Source of the DNA: Variovorax sp. PBL-E5
Lineage (GTDB): Bacteria > Pseudomonadota > Gammaproteobacteria > Burkholderiales > Burkholderiaceae_C
Reading direction: 5' to 3'
DNA: 64,000 nucleotides
Assembly (NCBI RefSeq): GCF_901827185.1
Contig: NZ_LR594671.1
Span: 1,922,001 to 1,986,000, forward strand
The translations under genes and the position numbers were made by a program. Within the stretch, counting starts at the first letter, position 1. Each line of letters starts with the position of its first letter. The notes below the pieces were generated by a model that saw only the letters and a list, made by a program, of their open reading frames with translations, ran no database searches and was not told the origin of the DNA. Positions 15,708 to 24,974 of this stretch are shown here, piece after piece.

Positions 15708-17429
15708 ATGAAACAACAAGCCACGGCGGCAGACAGCTTCGCGCCTTTCCAGCAGGCGCTGGCCCAGGGATGGGGCAAGGCGCTCGAGTCCTTCCAGTCG
15801 CTGGGCACGGGCGCCGGTGCGGGCGCCGCGGCATGGGACGTTCCGCGCTTCGCCATGGGCAGCGAGAAGCTGCAGGCGCTTCAGCAGCAGTATGTCGACG
15901 AGGCCACGCAGCTCTGGCAGCAGGGCTTCGCCGCCAAGGCCGGCGCCGACAAGCGGTTCGCGGGCGAGGCCTGGCGCAGCAATCCGGTGTCGGCCTTCTC
16001 GGCCGCCATCTACCTGCTCAACGCGCGCACGCTGATGGGCATGGCCGATGCCGTCGAGACCGACGAGAAGACGCGCTCGCGCCTGCGCTTCGCGGTCGAG
16101 CAATGGATGGCGGCCTCGGCGCCGAGCAACTACCTCGCCTTCAACGCCGAGGCGCAGAAGAAGGCGCTCGACACGCAGGGCGAGAGCATCGCCCGCGGCA
16201 TCCAGAATCTGCTGCACGACGTGAAGCAGGGCCACGTGAGCATGACCGACGAGAGTGCCTTCGAAGTGGGCCGCAACGTCGGCACCACCGAAGGCGCGGT
16301 GGTGTTCGAGAACGATCTGTTCCAGCTGCTCGAATACAAGCCCCTCACCGCCAAGGTCCATGAGCGGCCGCTGCTGCTGGTGCCGCCTTGCATCAACAAG
16401 TTCTACATCCTCGACCTGCAGCCCGAGAACTCGCTGATCCGCTATGCGGTGGAGCAAGGCCATCGCACCTTCGTCGTGAGCTGGCGCAACCCCGATGCGT
16501 CGATGGCCCAGTACACCTGGGACCAATACATCGAGGATGCCGCGATCCGGGCCATCCACGTCGTGCAGGAGATCAGCGGCCAGGACAAGAAGGGCGGCAA
16601 GATCGACACGCTCGGCTTCTGCGTCGGCGGCACCATCCTCTCCACCGCGCTGGCCGTGCTGGCGGCGCGCGGCGAGCAGCCGGCCGCTTCGGTGACGCTG
16701 CTGACGACCCTGCTCGATTTCACCGACACCGGCGTGCTGGACATCTTCATCGACGAGAGCTTCGTGCAGTTGCGCGAGATGCAGATGGCCAAGGGCGGGA
16801 TGCTGCAGGGCAACGAGCTCGCATCGACCTTCAGCTTCCTGCGACCCAACGACCTGGTGTGGAACTACGTGGTCGGCAACTACCTGAAGGGCGAGTCGCC
16901 GCCACCCTTCGACCTGCTCTACTGGAACAGCGACGCCACCAACCTGCCGGGCCCGATGTACTGCTGGTACCTGCGCAACACCTACCACGAGAACAAGCTC
17001 GCCGAGCCCGGCGCGCTGACCGTGGCCGGCGAGAAGGTCGACCTGCGCAGCATCGACGCGCCGGTCTATATCTACGGTTCGCGCGAGGACCACATCGTGC
17101 CCATCGGCGGCGCCTACGCCTCGACGCAACTGCTCGCGGGCAAGAAGCGCTTCGTGATGGGCGCCTCGGGCCACATCGCCGGCGTGATCAATCCGCCGGC
17201 CAAGAAAAAGCGCAGCCACTGGATCCGCGAGGACGGCAAGCTGCCGAAGACGCAGGCCGAATGGCTGGCCGGCGCGACCGAGCATCCCGGCAGCTGGTGG
17301 ACCGACTGGTCGAACTGGCTCAAGACCCATGCGGGCAAGCAGATCCCTGCCCCGAAGGCCTACGGCAAAGGCAGCGCCTACAAGGCGACCGAGCCCGCGC
17401 CAGGCCGCTACGTCAAGGCAAAAGCCTGA
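15708..17429 (+). CDS. phaC: Class I poly(3-hydroxyalkanoate) synthase
   Basis: A 573-residue synthase that polymerises (R)-3-hydroxyacyl-CoA into PHB granules. The lipase-like box GFCVGG places the nucleophile at Cys305; Asp461 (REDHIVP) and His489 (GHIAGVINPP) complete the triad. Length and the conserved N-terminal part fit class I enzymes, which act without PhaE or PhaR subunits. An AGGAGA site lies six bases before the ATG. phaA follows after 37 bases, so phaC and phaA form an operon; phaB lies further downstream after two unrelated genes. Confidence 0.97.
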   Translation: MKQQATAADSFAPFQQALAQGWGKALESFQSLGTGAGAGAAAWDVPRFAMGSEKLQALQQQYVDEATQLWQQGFAAKAGADKRFAGEAWRSNPVSAFSAAIYLLNARTLMGMADAVETDEKTRSRLRFAVEQWMAASAPSNYLAFNAEAQKKALDTQGESIARGIQNLLHDVKQGHVSMTDESAFEVGRNVGTTEGAVVFENDLFQLLEYKPLTAKVHERPLLLVPPCINKFYILDLQPENSLIRYAVEQGHRTFVVSWRNPDASMAQYTWDQYIEDAAIRAIHVVQEISGQDKKGGKIDTLGFCVGGTILSTALAVLAARGEQPAASVTLLTTLLDFTDTGVLDIFIDESFVQLREMQMAKGGMLQGNELASTFSFLRPNDLVWNYVVGNYLKGESPPPFDLLYWNSDATNLPGPMYCWYLRNTYHENKLAEPGALTVAGEKVDLRSIDAPVYIYGSREDHIVPIGGAYASTQLLAGKKRFVMGASGHIAGVINPPAKKKRSHWIREDGKLPKTQAEWLAGATEHPGSWWTDWSNWLKTHAGKQIPAPKAYGKGSAYKATEPAPGRYVKAKA

Positions 17430-17466
17430 CCCTCACCCCATCCCAACGCAAGCATCGGAGCACACC

Positions 17467-18645
17467 ATGGAAGACATCGTCATCGTTTCGGCCCTACGCA
17501 CCGGCGTGGGCAAGTTCGGCGGATCGCTGGCCAACATCCCGGCCACCGAACTCGGCGCCATCGTGATCAAGGAAGTGCTGGCGCGCGCCAAGGTCGGCAA
17601 TGACCAGATCGGCGAAGTGATCATGGGCCAGGTGCTGACCGCGGGCAGCGGCCAGAACCCGGCGCGCCAGGCGCTGCTCAAGAGCGGCATCGCCAAGGAA
17701 ACGCCGGCGCTCACCATCAACGCCGTCTGCGGCTCCGGCCTGAAGGCGGTCATGCTGGCCGCGCAGGCGGTGGCCACCGGCGACAGCGAGATCGTCATCG
17801 CCGGCGGACAGGAAAGCATGAGCATGGCGCCGCACGCGCTGCCCAACTCGCGCAACGGCCAGCGCATGGGCGACTGGAAGCTGATCGACACCATGATCGT
17901 CGACGGCCTGTGGGACGTCTACAACCAGTACCACATGGGCATCACGGCCGAGAACGTGGCCAAGAAGTACGACATCAGCCGCGCCGCGCAGGACGAACTC
18001 GCGCTCGGCAGCCAGACCAAGGCCGCGGCCGCGCAGGACGCCGGCAAGTTCAAGGACGAGATCGTCGCCGTCCACATCCCGCAGAAGAAGGGCGATCCGG
18101 TCGTCTTCGACAAGGACGAGTTCATCAACCGCAAGACCAGCGCCGAAGGCCTGGCCGGCCTGCGCCCCGCTTTCGACAAGGCCGGCGGCGTGACCGCGGG
18201 CAATGCCTCGGGCCTGAACGACGGCGCCGCGGCGGTGATGGTGATGACGGCCAAGAAGGCCGCGGCGCTGGGCCTCAAGCCGCTCGGCCGCATCGCCAGC
18301 TATGCGAGCACCGGGCTCGATCCGGCCTTCATGGGCATGGGGCCGGTGCCGGCCTCGCAGAAGGCGCTGCAGCGTGCCGGCTGGAAGCCGCAGGATCTGG
18401 ACGTGCTCGAGATCAACGAGGCCTTCGCGGCCCAGGCCTGTGCCGTGCACAAGGAGATGGGCTGGGACGTGAACAAGGTCAACGTGAACGGCGGCGCCAT
18501 CGCCATCGGCCATCCGATCGGCGCGTCCGGCTGCCGCATCCTGGTGACGCTGCTGCACGAGATGCAGCGCCAGAATGCCAAGAAGGGCATTGCGTCCTTG
18601 TGCATCGGTGGCGGCATGGGCGTGGCCCTCACCATCGAACGCTAA
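17467..18645 (+). CDS. phaA: Acetyl-CoA C-acetyltransferase (beta-ketothiolase)
   Basis: A 392-residue biosynthetic thiolase, condensing two acetyl-CoA into acetoacetyl-CoA for PHB synthesis. The acyl-accepting Cys88 lies in NAVCGSG, His349 in GHPIGASG, and Cys379 in LCIGGGMG, the usual three catalytic residues at the usual spacing. GGQESMSMAPH and the INEAFAAQA motif are also present. Position directly after phaC supports phaA rather than a degradative thiolase. The next gene starts six bases after its stop. Confidence 0.97.
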   Translation: MEDIVIVSALRTGVGKFGGSLANIPATELGAIVIKEVLARAKVGNDQIGEVIMGQVLTAGSGQNPARQALLKSGIAKETPALTINAVCGSGLKAVMLAAQAVATGDSEIVIAGGQESMSMAPHALPNSRNGQRMGDWKLIDTMIVDGLWDVYNQYHMGITAENVAKKYDISRAAQDELALGSQTKAAAAQDAGKFKDEIVAVHIPQKKGDPVVFDKDEFINRKTSAEGLAGLRPAFDKAGGVTAGNASGLNDGAAAVMVMTAKKAAALGLKPLGRIASYASTGLDPAFMGMGPVPASQKALQRAGWKPQDLDVLEINEAFAAQACAVHKEMGWDVNKVNVNGGAIAIGHPIGASGCRILVTLLHEMQRQNAKKGIASLCIGGGMGVALTIER

Positions 18646-18651
18646 GTCCGC

Positions 18652-19335
18652 ATGAGCGGCAACGACGCAGCGCTTTTCCGGCAGATCTCTGACGAGCTGT
18701 TCGTCGCCGCGTTGGGCGACGTGCTCGACACGATGGGCCACCAGCATCAGTTCCTGCCGGCGGGCATTGCGCCGCTCGAGAAATCGATGCGCATCGTCGG
18801 CCGCGCAATGCCGGTGCTGGAGGCCGACGTGGTCAACGACGGCGCGCGCTCGGCCGGGCCGCTGTCGGGCAAGCCCTTCGGGCTGATGCTGGAGGCGCTC
18901 GACGACCTGAAGGAGGGCGAGATCTACATCGCCACCGGCGCCTCGCTGCGCTATGCGCTGTGGGGTGGGCTGATGTCGACGCGCGCTCAACACCTGAAGG
19001 CGGCGGGCGCGATCCTCGACGGCTATGTGCGCGATGCGAACGAGATCGAGCGGCTCGGCTTCACCGTGTTCTGCCGCGGCACCTACGCGCAGGACCAGGG
19101 TGTGCGCGGGCAGGTGATCGACTACCGCTGCACCATCGAGATCGAGGGCGTGCGCATCGCGCCCGGCGACCTGCTGATCGGCGACCGCGAGGGCGTGCTG
19201 GTCGTGCCGCGCGCGGCCGAAGCCGAAGCAGTGGCCAAAGCGCTGGACAAGGTGCGCACCGAGAACAAGGTGGCCGATGCGATCCGCGGCGGCATGAGCG
19301 CCTGCGAGGCGCTGGCGACCTTCGGCGTGATGTAG
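18652..19335 (+). CDS. RraA-like family protein (possible 4-hydroxy-4-methyl-2-oxoglutarate-type aldolase)
   Basis: A 227-residue protein of the RraA/HMG-aldolase family. The central block has the Gly-rich GASLRYALWGGLMSTRAQHLKAAG region, the GYVRDANEIERLGF segment that in the aldolases supplies the R-D pair for substrate and metal, and GDLLIGDREGVLVVPR near the C-terminus. Members are either divalent-metal pyruvate aldolases or RNase E inhibitors; the R-D-x-x-E pattern favours the aldolase group. It begins six bases after phaA and is therefore likely cotranscribed with phaCA, although no role in PHB synthesis is known. Confidence 0.85.
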   Translation: MSGNDAALFRQISDELFVAALGDVLDTMGHQHQFLPAGIAPLEKSMRIVGRAMPVLEADVVNDGARSAGPLSGKPFGLMLEALDDLKEGEIYIATGASLRYALWGGLMSTRAQHLKAAGAILDGYVRDANEIERLGFTVFCRGTYAQDQGVRGQVIDYRCTIEIEGVRIAPGDLLIGDREGVLVVPRAAEAEAVAKALDKVRTENKVADAIRGGMSACEALATFGVM

Positions 19336-19381
19336 CACGCCGTGCCGCCGACCGGGCCGGCGGTGCGTTCCGCGCCTGCCC

Positions 19382-19398
19382 ATGACCTCGCAGGTCAT
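19382..19398. promoter_or_regulatory. Perfect palindrome, possible operator upstream of the MFS gene
   Basis: ATGACCT-CGC-AGGTCAT is an exact inverted repeat with 7-base arms and a 3-base centre, beginning 47 bases after the RraA-like stop. Such symmetry is typical of dimeric repressor sites and argues that the real MFS start is the downstream ATG at 19433, with the palindrome in the 5' region. No adjacent repressor gene is present. Confidence 0.45.
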
Positions 19399-19432
19399 TG
19401 CCGGTGTCCACTCGCGCGCCGACATTGGCGGC

Positions 19433-20857
19433 ATGACGTCCGACGCCGCGCTTGCCCATCCTGTCGATGCCCACGATGCCGGCTGGCCGACGCTGATCCT
19501 CGTGCTCAGCGGCACCTTCATGGTGGTGCTGGACTTCTTCATCGTGAACGTCGCGCTGCCCTCGATCCAGCGCGAGCTGCATGCCAGTGACAGCGCGCTG
19601 CAGCTGGTCATCGCGGGCTATGGTCTTGCCAACGCGGCCGGCCTGATCACCGGCGGGCGCCTCGGCGATCTGTTCGGACGCCGGCGCATGTTCATGACCG
19701 GGCTGCTGCTGTTCACGCTGGCGTCGGCGGCCTGTGGGCTGGCACCGGGTGCGGGGGTGCTGGTGGCCGGGCGCGTGGCGCAGGGCCTGGCCGGTGCGCT
19801 GCTGCAGCCGCAGGTGCTGGCGATGCTCGGCCTGGTGTTCACCGGCCCGGCGCGTGCGCGCGCCTTCGGCGCCTACGGCCTCACGCTCGGGCTCGGCGCG
19901 GTGCTGGGGCAGCTGATCGGCGGCGTGCTGATCCATGCCGATCTGGCGCAGATGGGCTGGCGCAGCTGCTTCCTCATCAATGTGCCGATCGGGCTGGCGG
20001 GGCTCGCGCTCGGCATGCGCTGGATTCCGGCACTGAAGAGCGAGGGGCACAGCCGTCTCGACATGCCTGGCGCGGTGATCGTGGCCGTGCTGCTGTCGGC
20101 GGTGCTGTGGCCGCTGGTCGAGGGGCGGCAGGAAGGATGGCCGCTGTGGAGCGTGGCGAGCCTGCTGGCCGCCGTTGCGCTGGCTGTCGGGCTGGCCCTG
20201 CATCAGCGGCGGCGCGAGGCGCATGGTGCGCAGCCGCTGATCGCGCCCGGCCTGCTGCGGCTGCCGGGCTATGCGCAGGGCCTGCTCGTGACGCTGGTGT
20301 TCTATGCGGGCAATGCCTCGTTCTACTTCGTGCTCGCGATCTATCTGCAGCAAGTGATGGGCCTGTCGGCGCTGGCCTCGGGTGCGGTGTTCACGGCGCT
20401 GGCGCTCGGTTTCTTCGCGACCTCGATGGCCAGCGCGCGACTGGATCGCTGGCTCGGCCGGCGTGCGATCACCTGCGGCGCGGTGGTGCTGGCAGCCGGC
20501 CATGCGGCACTGGTCGGGCTGGTCCTGCGGCACGGGGGCGAGGGCATCGTACCCTGGATGCTGCCCATCCTCTGGGTCGAGGGCGCGGGCATCGGGATGA
20601 TCATGGCACCGCTGGTGTCGGCCGTGTTGGCGGCCGTGCCGGCGGCGCATGCGGGCGTGGCCGCCGGCATGCTCGCGACCGTGCAGCAGGTCGGCAACTC
20701 GCTCGGCGTCGCGTTGATCGGCATCGTCTTCTATGCCGACTGGCAGCGGCCGCAGGCGGCGTTCGTCGCCGCGATCGGCTATCTGCTGCTGTCGGCGCTC
20801 GGCGTCGCCATGCTGTTCGCGCGGCGACGGCCACGCGCAGCAGCTGCGCCAAGGTAG
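19433..20857 (+). CDS. MFS drug:H+ antiporter-type exporter (DHA2, 14-helix family)
   Basis: A 474-residue polytopic membrane protein. The first helix ILVLSGTFMVVLDFFIVNVALPSIQ and the loop GGRLGDLFGRRRMF are the classic motifs D1 and A of the DHA2 group, and GRVAQGLAGALLQPQ corresponds to motif B. Hydrophobic segments through the sequence fit 14 helices. It probably exports a small hydrophobic compound with proton exchange; substrate unknown. An in-frame ATG at 19382 would add 17 residues, but that one lies inside a perfect palindrome and the added residues are not membrane-like, so 19433 is preferred. It lies between the RraA-like gene and phaB. Confidence 0.9.
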   Translation: MTSDAALAHPVDAHDAGWPTLILVLSGTFMVVLDFFIVNVALPSIQRELHASDSALQLVIAGYGLANAAGLITGGRLGDLFGRRRMFMTGLLLFTLASAACGLAPGAGVLVAGRVAQGLAGALLQPQVLAMLGLVFTGPARARAFGAYGLTLGLGAVLGQLIGGVLIHADLAQMGWRSCFLINVPIGLAGLALGMRWIPALKSEGHSRLDMPGAVIVAVLLSAVLWPLVEGRQEGWPLWSVASLLAAVALAVGLALHQRRREAHGAQPLIAPGLLRLPGYAQGLLVTLVFYAGNASFYFVLAIYLQQVMGLSALASGAVFTALALGFFATSMASARLDRWLGRRAITCGAVVLAAGHAALVGLVLRHGGEGIVPWMLPILWVEGAGIGMIMAPLVSAVLAAVPAAHAGVAAGMLATVQQVGNSLGVALIGIVFYADWQRPQAAFVAAIGYLLLSALGVAMLFARRRPRAAAAPR

Positions 20858-20889
20858 ATAGCGACCGCCGCGGCCGACGGTGCGAAATG

Positions 20890-20919
20890 ACACATCGATG
20901 CAGTACCGTGTCGATGTGT
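20890..20919. promoter_or_regulatory. Inverted repeat in the phaB upstream region
   Basis: ACACATCGA (20890-20898) and TCGATGTGT (20911-20919) are exact reverse complements separated by 12 bases. The arms are AT-richer than the surroundings and lie about 115-145 bases before the phaB ATG, a position suitable for an operator or a weak hairpin. No regulator can be named. Confidence 0.4.
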
Positions 20920-20942
20920 GGACAGCTTGTGACACACCGTTG

Positions 20943-20977
20943 CAACCCCGGCTCAGTGTTTTCCTCAGCCGGGGTTG
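20943..20977. terminator. Strong hairpin between the MFS gene and phaB
   Basis: CAACCCCGGCT (20943-20953) pairs perfectly with AGCCGGGGTTG (20967-20977): an 11-base stem with a 13-base loop. It has no T run after it, so it may act as a partial terminator or mRNA-stability element for the upstream unit rather than a full intrinsic terminator. A phaB promoter probably lies between here and 21034. Confidence 0.5.
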
Positions 20978-21034
20978 GTGAGAAACTTCGCTACAGTGAA
21001 ACTGCCTGTCCAGGCGCACATACAAGGAACACTC

Positions 21035-21772
21035 ATGAGCAAGAAAGTTGCATACGTCACCGGGGGCATGGGGGGCATCGGAACGGCCATCTGCCAGCGC
21101 CTTCACAAGGACGGTTTCACCGTCATCGCCGGCTGCGGCCCCACGCGCGACCATGCCAAATGGCTCGGCGAGCAGAAGGCCGAGGGCTATGAGTTCCACG
21201 CGTCGGTCGGCAATGTCGGCGACTGGCAATCGACCGTCGATGCCTTCAGCAAGGCCAAGGCGGAGCACGGCAGCATCGACGTGCTGGTCAACAACGCGGG
21301 CATCACGCGCGACCGCATGTTCCTCAAGATGACGCCCGAGGACTGGAGCGCGGTGATCGAGACCAACCTCAACAGCATGTTCAACGTCACCAAGCAGGTG
21401 GTGGGCGACATGGTCGAGAAGGGCTGGGGCCGGATCATCAACATCAGCTCGGTCAACGGTGCCAAGGGCCAGGCGGGCCAGACCAACTACTCGGCCGCCA
21501 AGGCCGGCATGCATGGCTTCACGATGGCGCTGGCGCAGGAACTGGCCGCCAAGGGCGTGACGGTCAACACCGTGAGCCCGGGCTACATCGGCACCGACAT
21601 GGTGAAGGCGATCCGCCAGGAAGTGCTCGACAAGATCGTCGGCACCATCCCCGTCAAGCGCCTGGGCGAGCCGAGCGAGATCGCCTCGATCATCGCCTGG
21701 CTGGCGACCGACGAAGGCGGCTATTCCACCGGGGCCGACTTCTCGGTCAATGGCGGCCTGCACATGCATTGA
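21035..21772 (+). CDS. phaB: NADPH-dependent acetoacetyl-CoA reductase
   Basis: A 245-residue short-chain dehydrogenase matching PhaB: the TGGMGGIG nucleotide-binding motif (9-16), NNAGITRD, the catalytic Ser138/Ser139, Tyr152 and Lys156 (NYSAAKAG), and the conserved end DFSVNGGLHMH. It reduces acetoacetyl-CoA to (R)-3-hydroxybutyryl-CoA, the substrate of PhaC. An AAGGAA site precedes the ATG. It has its own 177-bp upstream region, so it is probably transcribed separately from phaC and phaA, and it ends in a clear terminator. Confidence 0.97.
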   Translation: MSKKVAYVTGGMGGIGTAICQRLHKDGFTVIAGCGPTRDHAKWLGEQKAEGYEFHASVGNVGDWQSTVDAFSKAKAEHGSIDVLVNNAGITRDRMFLKMTPEDWSAVIETNLNSMFNVTKQVVGDMVEKGWGRIINISSVNGAKGQAGQTNYSAAKAGMHGFTMALAQELAAKGVTVNTVSPGYIGTDMVKAIRQEVLDKIVGTIPVKRLGEPSEIASIIAWLATDEGGYSTGADFSVNGGLHMH

Positions 21773-21798
21773 GGTGCGCACGCACAGCCCCTTCCACG

Positions 21799-21822
21799 AA
21801 AACCCGCCTCGGCGGGTTTTTT
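21799..21822 (+). terminator. Rho-independent terminator after phaB
   Basis: A 10-base stem (AAAACCCGCC with GGCGGGTTTT) and two-base loop end in a run of six T, 27 bases after the phaB stop. This is the clearest intrinsic terminator in the window and separates the PHB genes from dctA. Confidence 0.9.
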
Positions 21823-21891
21823 CGTATTTCGACGTTGCATAGGCGTTTCGATCCGCGTCCCTGATTCCTCTACAACATCCAGGAGACTTTC

Positions 21892-23235
21892 ATGACCCCG
21901 AGCCCGATCCTGGCGGCGAAGAAGCCGCCCCTCTACCGCTCCCTCTACGCCCAGGTGATCGCCGCGGTGATCATCGGGGTGCTGCTGGGCCACTTCTACC
22001 CCTCGGTGGGCGAATCCATGAAGCCCCTGGGCGATGCCTTCATCAAGCTCATCAAGATGATGATCGCCCCCATCATCTTCTGCACCGTCGTGGTCGGCAT
22101 CGCCGGCATGGAGGACATGAAGAAAGTCGGCAAGACCGGCGGCCTGGCCCTGCTGTACTTCGAGGTCATGAGCACCATCGCCCTGATCGTGGGCCTGCTG
22201 CTGGTCAACCTTCTGAAGCCCGGCGCCGGCATGAACGTCGACCCCGCCAGCATCGACACCAAGTCCATCGCCGCCTACACCGGCCCCGGCAAGATGCAGG
22301 GCACCGTCGACTTCCTCATCAACATCATCCCCAACACCCTGGTGGACGCCTTCGCCAAGGGCGAGATCCTGCAGGTGCTCCTGATCGCCATCCTGTTCGG
22401 CTTCGCGCTGCACCGCTTCGGCGGGCGCGGCACGCTGGTCTTCGACGTCATCGAGAAGGGCTCGCACGTGCTCTTCACCATCGTCAACTACATCATGAAG
22501 CTGGCCCCCTTCGGTGCCTTCGGCGCCATGGCCTTCACCATCGGCAAGTACGGCATCGGCTCGCTGTTCTCGCTGGGCAAGCTGATGGGCACCTTCTACC
22601 TGACGTGCCTGTTGTTCATCTTCGTGATCCTCGGGCTGGTGGCGCGCTTGCACGGATTCAGCATCTGGAAGTTCATCAAGTACATCAAGGAGGAGTTGCT
22701 GATCGTGCTGGGCACCTCGTCCTCCGAATCCGTGCTGCCGCGCATGATGGAGAAGATGGAGAACCTGGGGGCGAGGAAGACCTGCGTGGGGCTGGTGATC
22801 CCGACGGGCTATTCGTTCAACCTGGACGGCACGTCGATCTACCTGACGATGGCGGCGGTGTTCATCGCGCAGGCGACCAACACGCCGATGACGCTGGTGC
22901 AGGAGATCACGCTGCTGGCGGTGCTGGTGCTGACGTCCAAGGGAGCGGCGGGTGTGACGGGCAGCGGCTTCATCGTGCTGGCGGCGACGCTGTCGGCGGT
23001 GGGGCACGTGCCGGTGGCGGGGCTGGCGCTGATCCTGGGGATCGACCGGTTCATGTCGGAGGCGCGCGCGCTGACGAACCTGATCGGCAACGGGGTGGCC
23101 ACGATCGTGGTGGCCAAGTGGACCAACGAACTGGACGAGGCGCGGCTGCAGGCGGGGCTCAACAACGAGAGCTGGATCGAGGCCCAGGAGCCTGAGGAAC
23201 TCGTCAACGCCCGCGAGGAGAAGATGGCCACCTGA
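21892..23235 (+). CDS. dctA: C4-dicarboxylate:H+/Na+ symporter
   Basis: A 447-residue transporter of the DAACS family for aerobic uptake of succinate, fumarate and malate. [46 protein letters not shown], the [11 protein letters not shown] serine-rich re-entrant loop, [12 protein letters not shown] and the [18 protein letters not shown] substrate-binding helix are all diagnostic of DctA. An AGGAGA site precedes the ATG. No dctBD sensor pair lies nearby. It is preceded by the phaB terminator and followed after 39 bases by the YbaL-like antiporter gene. Confidence 0.96.
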   Translation: MTPSPILAAKKPPLYRSLYAQVIAAVIIGVLLGHFYPSVGESMKPLGDAFIKLIKMMIAPIIFCTVVVGIAGMEDMKKVGKTGGLALLYFEVMSTIALIVGLLLVNLLKPGAGMNVDPASIDTKSIAAYTGPGKMQGTVDFLINIIPNTLVDAFAKGEILQVLLIAILFGFALHRFGGRGTLVFDVIEKGSHVLFTIVNYIMKLAPFGAFGAMAFTIGKYGIGSLFSLGKLMGTFYLTCLLFIFVILGLVARLHGFSIWKFIKYIKEELLIVLGTSSSESVLPRMMEKMENLGARKTCVGLVIPTGYSFNLDGTSIYLTMAAVFIAQATNTPMTLVQEITLLAVLVLTSKGAAGVTGSGFIVLAATLSAVGHVPVAGLALILGIDRFMSEARALTNLIGNGVATIVVAKWTNELDEARLQAGLNNESWIEAQEPEELVNAREEKMAT

Positions 23236-23274
23236 GGCGGGCCCGCGGCCTCGTTCTTGCAGAATGCATGGACG

Positions 23275-24969
23275 ATGCCGCACAGCGTTTCACTCATCAA
23301 CACCGTCGCGGCCGGTCTCGGCTTGGCGCTGGTGCTCGGTTTCCTGGCTGCGCGGCTTCGGCTGCCGGCGCTGGTGGGCTACCTGCTCGCGGGCGTGATC
23401 ATCGGTCCGTTCACGCCGGGCTTCGTGGCGGACGCGAGCATCGCCGCCCAGCTGGCCGAGATCGGCGTGATGCTGCTGATGTTCGGCGTCGGCCTGCACT
23501 TTTCCCTCGACGATCTGCTGGCGGTGCGCAAGATCGCATTGCCGGGCGCGATCGTGCAGATGGCCGTGGCCACACTGCTCGGCGGCGGGCTGGCCGCGTG
23601 GTGGGGCTGGAGTCTCGGCGGCGCACTGGTGTTCGGGCTGGCCCTGTCGGTGGCCAGCACGGTGGTGCTGTTGAGGGCGCTCGAAAGCCTGGGCCTCCTG
23701 GATTCGTTCACTGGCCGCATCGCCGTCGGCTGGCTGGTGGTGGAAGACCTCGCGATGGTGCTGGTCCTGGTGTTGCTGCCGCCGCTGGCGGGCGTGCTCG
23801 GCGGGCAGGGCGCAGCAGCCGGCGCGGCGCCCGTCTGGCAGACGCTCGGCCTCACGCTGCTGCAGGTCGGTGGCTTCGTGACGCTGATGCTGGTGGTCGG
23901 CCGGCGCGTGTTCCCATGGATCCTGTGGCAGGTCACGCGCACCGGTTCGCGCGAGCTGTTCACGCTGTGCGTGGTGGCGGCGGCGGTGAGCATCGCGTTC
24001 GCGTCGGCCGCGCTGTTCGGCGTGTCCTTCGCGCTCGGCGCCTTCTTCGCCGGCATGGTGATGCGCGAGTCGGAGTTCAGCCATCGGGCCGCGCAGGAAT
24101 CGCTGCCGCTGCGCGATGCCTTCGCCGTGCTGTTCTTCGTTTCCGTCGGCATGCTGTTCGATCCCTGGGTGCTGATCGAGCGCCCGCTGCAGGTGCTGGC
24201 GGTCGTGGGGGTGATCGTGGCGGGCAAGTCGGTCGCGGCCTGTGCGCTGGTGCTGCTGTTTCGCTATCCGCTCGGAACGGCACTGACGGTGAGCGCGAGC
24301 CTGGCGCAGATCGGCGAGTTCTCGTTCATCCTGGCCGGCCTGGGCGCGGCGCTGGGCTTGTTGCCCGCCGAAGGCCAGAGCCTGCTGCTGGCCGGCGCGT
24401 TGATTTCCATCGCGATCAATCCGCTGTTGTTCACCCTGATCGGACCGCTGCAGAAGTGGCTGTCCGTCCGCTCGTCGTTTGCGCGCGGCCTGGCCTCGCG
24501 CGACGACCCGCTGGCCGAATTGCCGGTGAGCACCGAGGCCCGCTATCTGTCGCGGCAGGTCGTGCTGGTCGGCTATGGCCGTGTCGGGCGGCGCATTGCC
24601 GCGGCCCTGGCGGCGCACGACATTCCCTTCGTCGTGGCCGAGCAGAACCGGGAGCTGGTGGAGAAGCTGCGCGCCGAGGGCATGGCGGCCGTATGGGGCG
24701 ATGCGGCCGAGGCCGCCGTGCTGATCCAGGCGCACATCGCGCGCGCCCGCGTGCTGGTGGTCGCCACGGCCGATGCGATCAACGTGCGGCAGATGATCCG
24801 CACCGCGCACACGCTCAATCCGTCGATCGAGACCGTGATCCGGAGTCACAACGAGGACGAGGCGCGCCTGCTCACGCAGGAGACGTCGGCCACGGTCTTC
24901 CTCGGCGAGCAGGAACTCGCGCAGGCGATGGCGCAGGCCGTGGTGCATCGCGCCGCGCCGGCTGCCTGA
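23275..24969 (+). CDS. ybaL: YbaL-type monovalent cation:proton antiporter (CPA2 family) with RCK domain
   Basis: A 564-residue protein, close to E. coli YbaL in length. Residues 1-385 form the CPA2 antiporter domain (LVGYLLAGVIIGPFTPGF, LLMFGVGLHFSLDDLLAVR, and the ALGAFFAGMVMRESEFSHRA segment), and residues 415-530 an RCK/TrkA-N nucleotide-binding domain starting VVLVGYGRVGRRIA. It probably exchanges K+ or Na+ for H+ under control of NAD(H) or a nucleotide. The start MPHSVSLINTV aligns with the family start; an ATG at 23257 would add six residues. It appears to be a stand-alone gene. Confidence 0.92.
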   Translation: MPHSVSLINTVAAGLGLALVLGFLAARLRLPALVGYLLAGVIIGPFTPGFVADASIAAQLAEIGVMLLMFGVGLHFSLDDLLAVRKIALPGAIVQMAVATLLGGGLAAWWGWSLGGALVFGLALSVASTVVLLRALESLGLLDSFTGRIAVGWLVVEDLAMVLVLVLLPPLAGVLGGQGAAAGAAPVWQTLGLTLLQVGGFVTLMLVVGRRVFPWILWQVTRTGSRELFTLCVVAAAVSIAFASAALFGVSFALGAFFAGMVMRESEFSHRAAQESLPLRDAFAVLFFVSVGMLFDPWVLIERPLQVLAVVGVIVAGKSVAACALVLLFRYPLGTALTVSASLAQIGEFSFILAGLGAALGLLPAEGQSLLLAGALISIAINPLLFTLIGPLQKWLSVRSSFARGLASRDDPLAELPVSTEARYLSRQVVLVGYGRVGRRIAAALAAHDIPFVVAEQNRELVEKLRAEGMAAVWGDAAEAAVLIQAHIARARVLVVATADAINVRQMIRTAHTLNPSIETVIRSHNEDEARLLTQETSATVFLGEQELAQAMAQAVVHRAAPAA

Positions 24970-24974
24970 GCGGC

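Noticed and set aside
19061..21781. Long opposite-strand open frame of about 900 codons across the MFS and phaB genes
   Set aside because: Its protein is a low-complexity Arg/His/Gln/Asp-rich chain typical of antisense frames in GC-rich DNA, and it covers well-recognised genes on the other strand.
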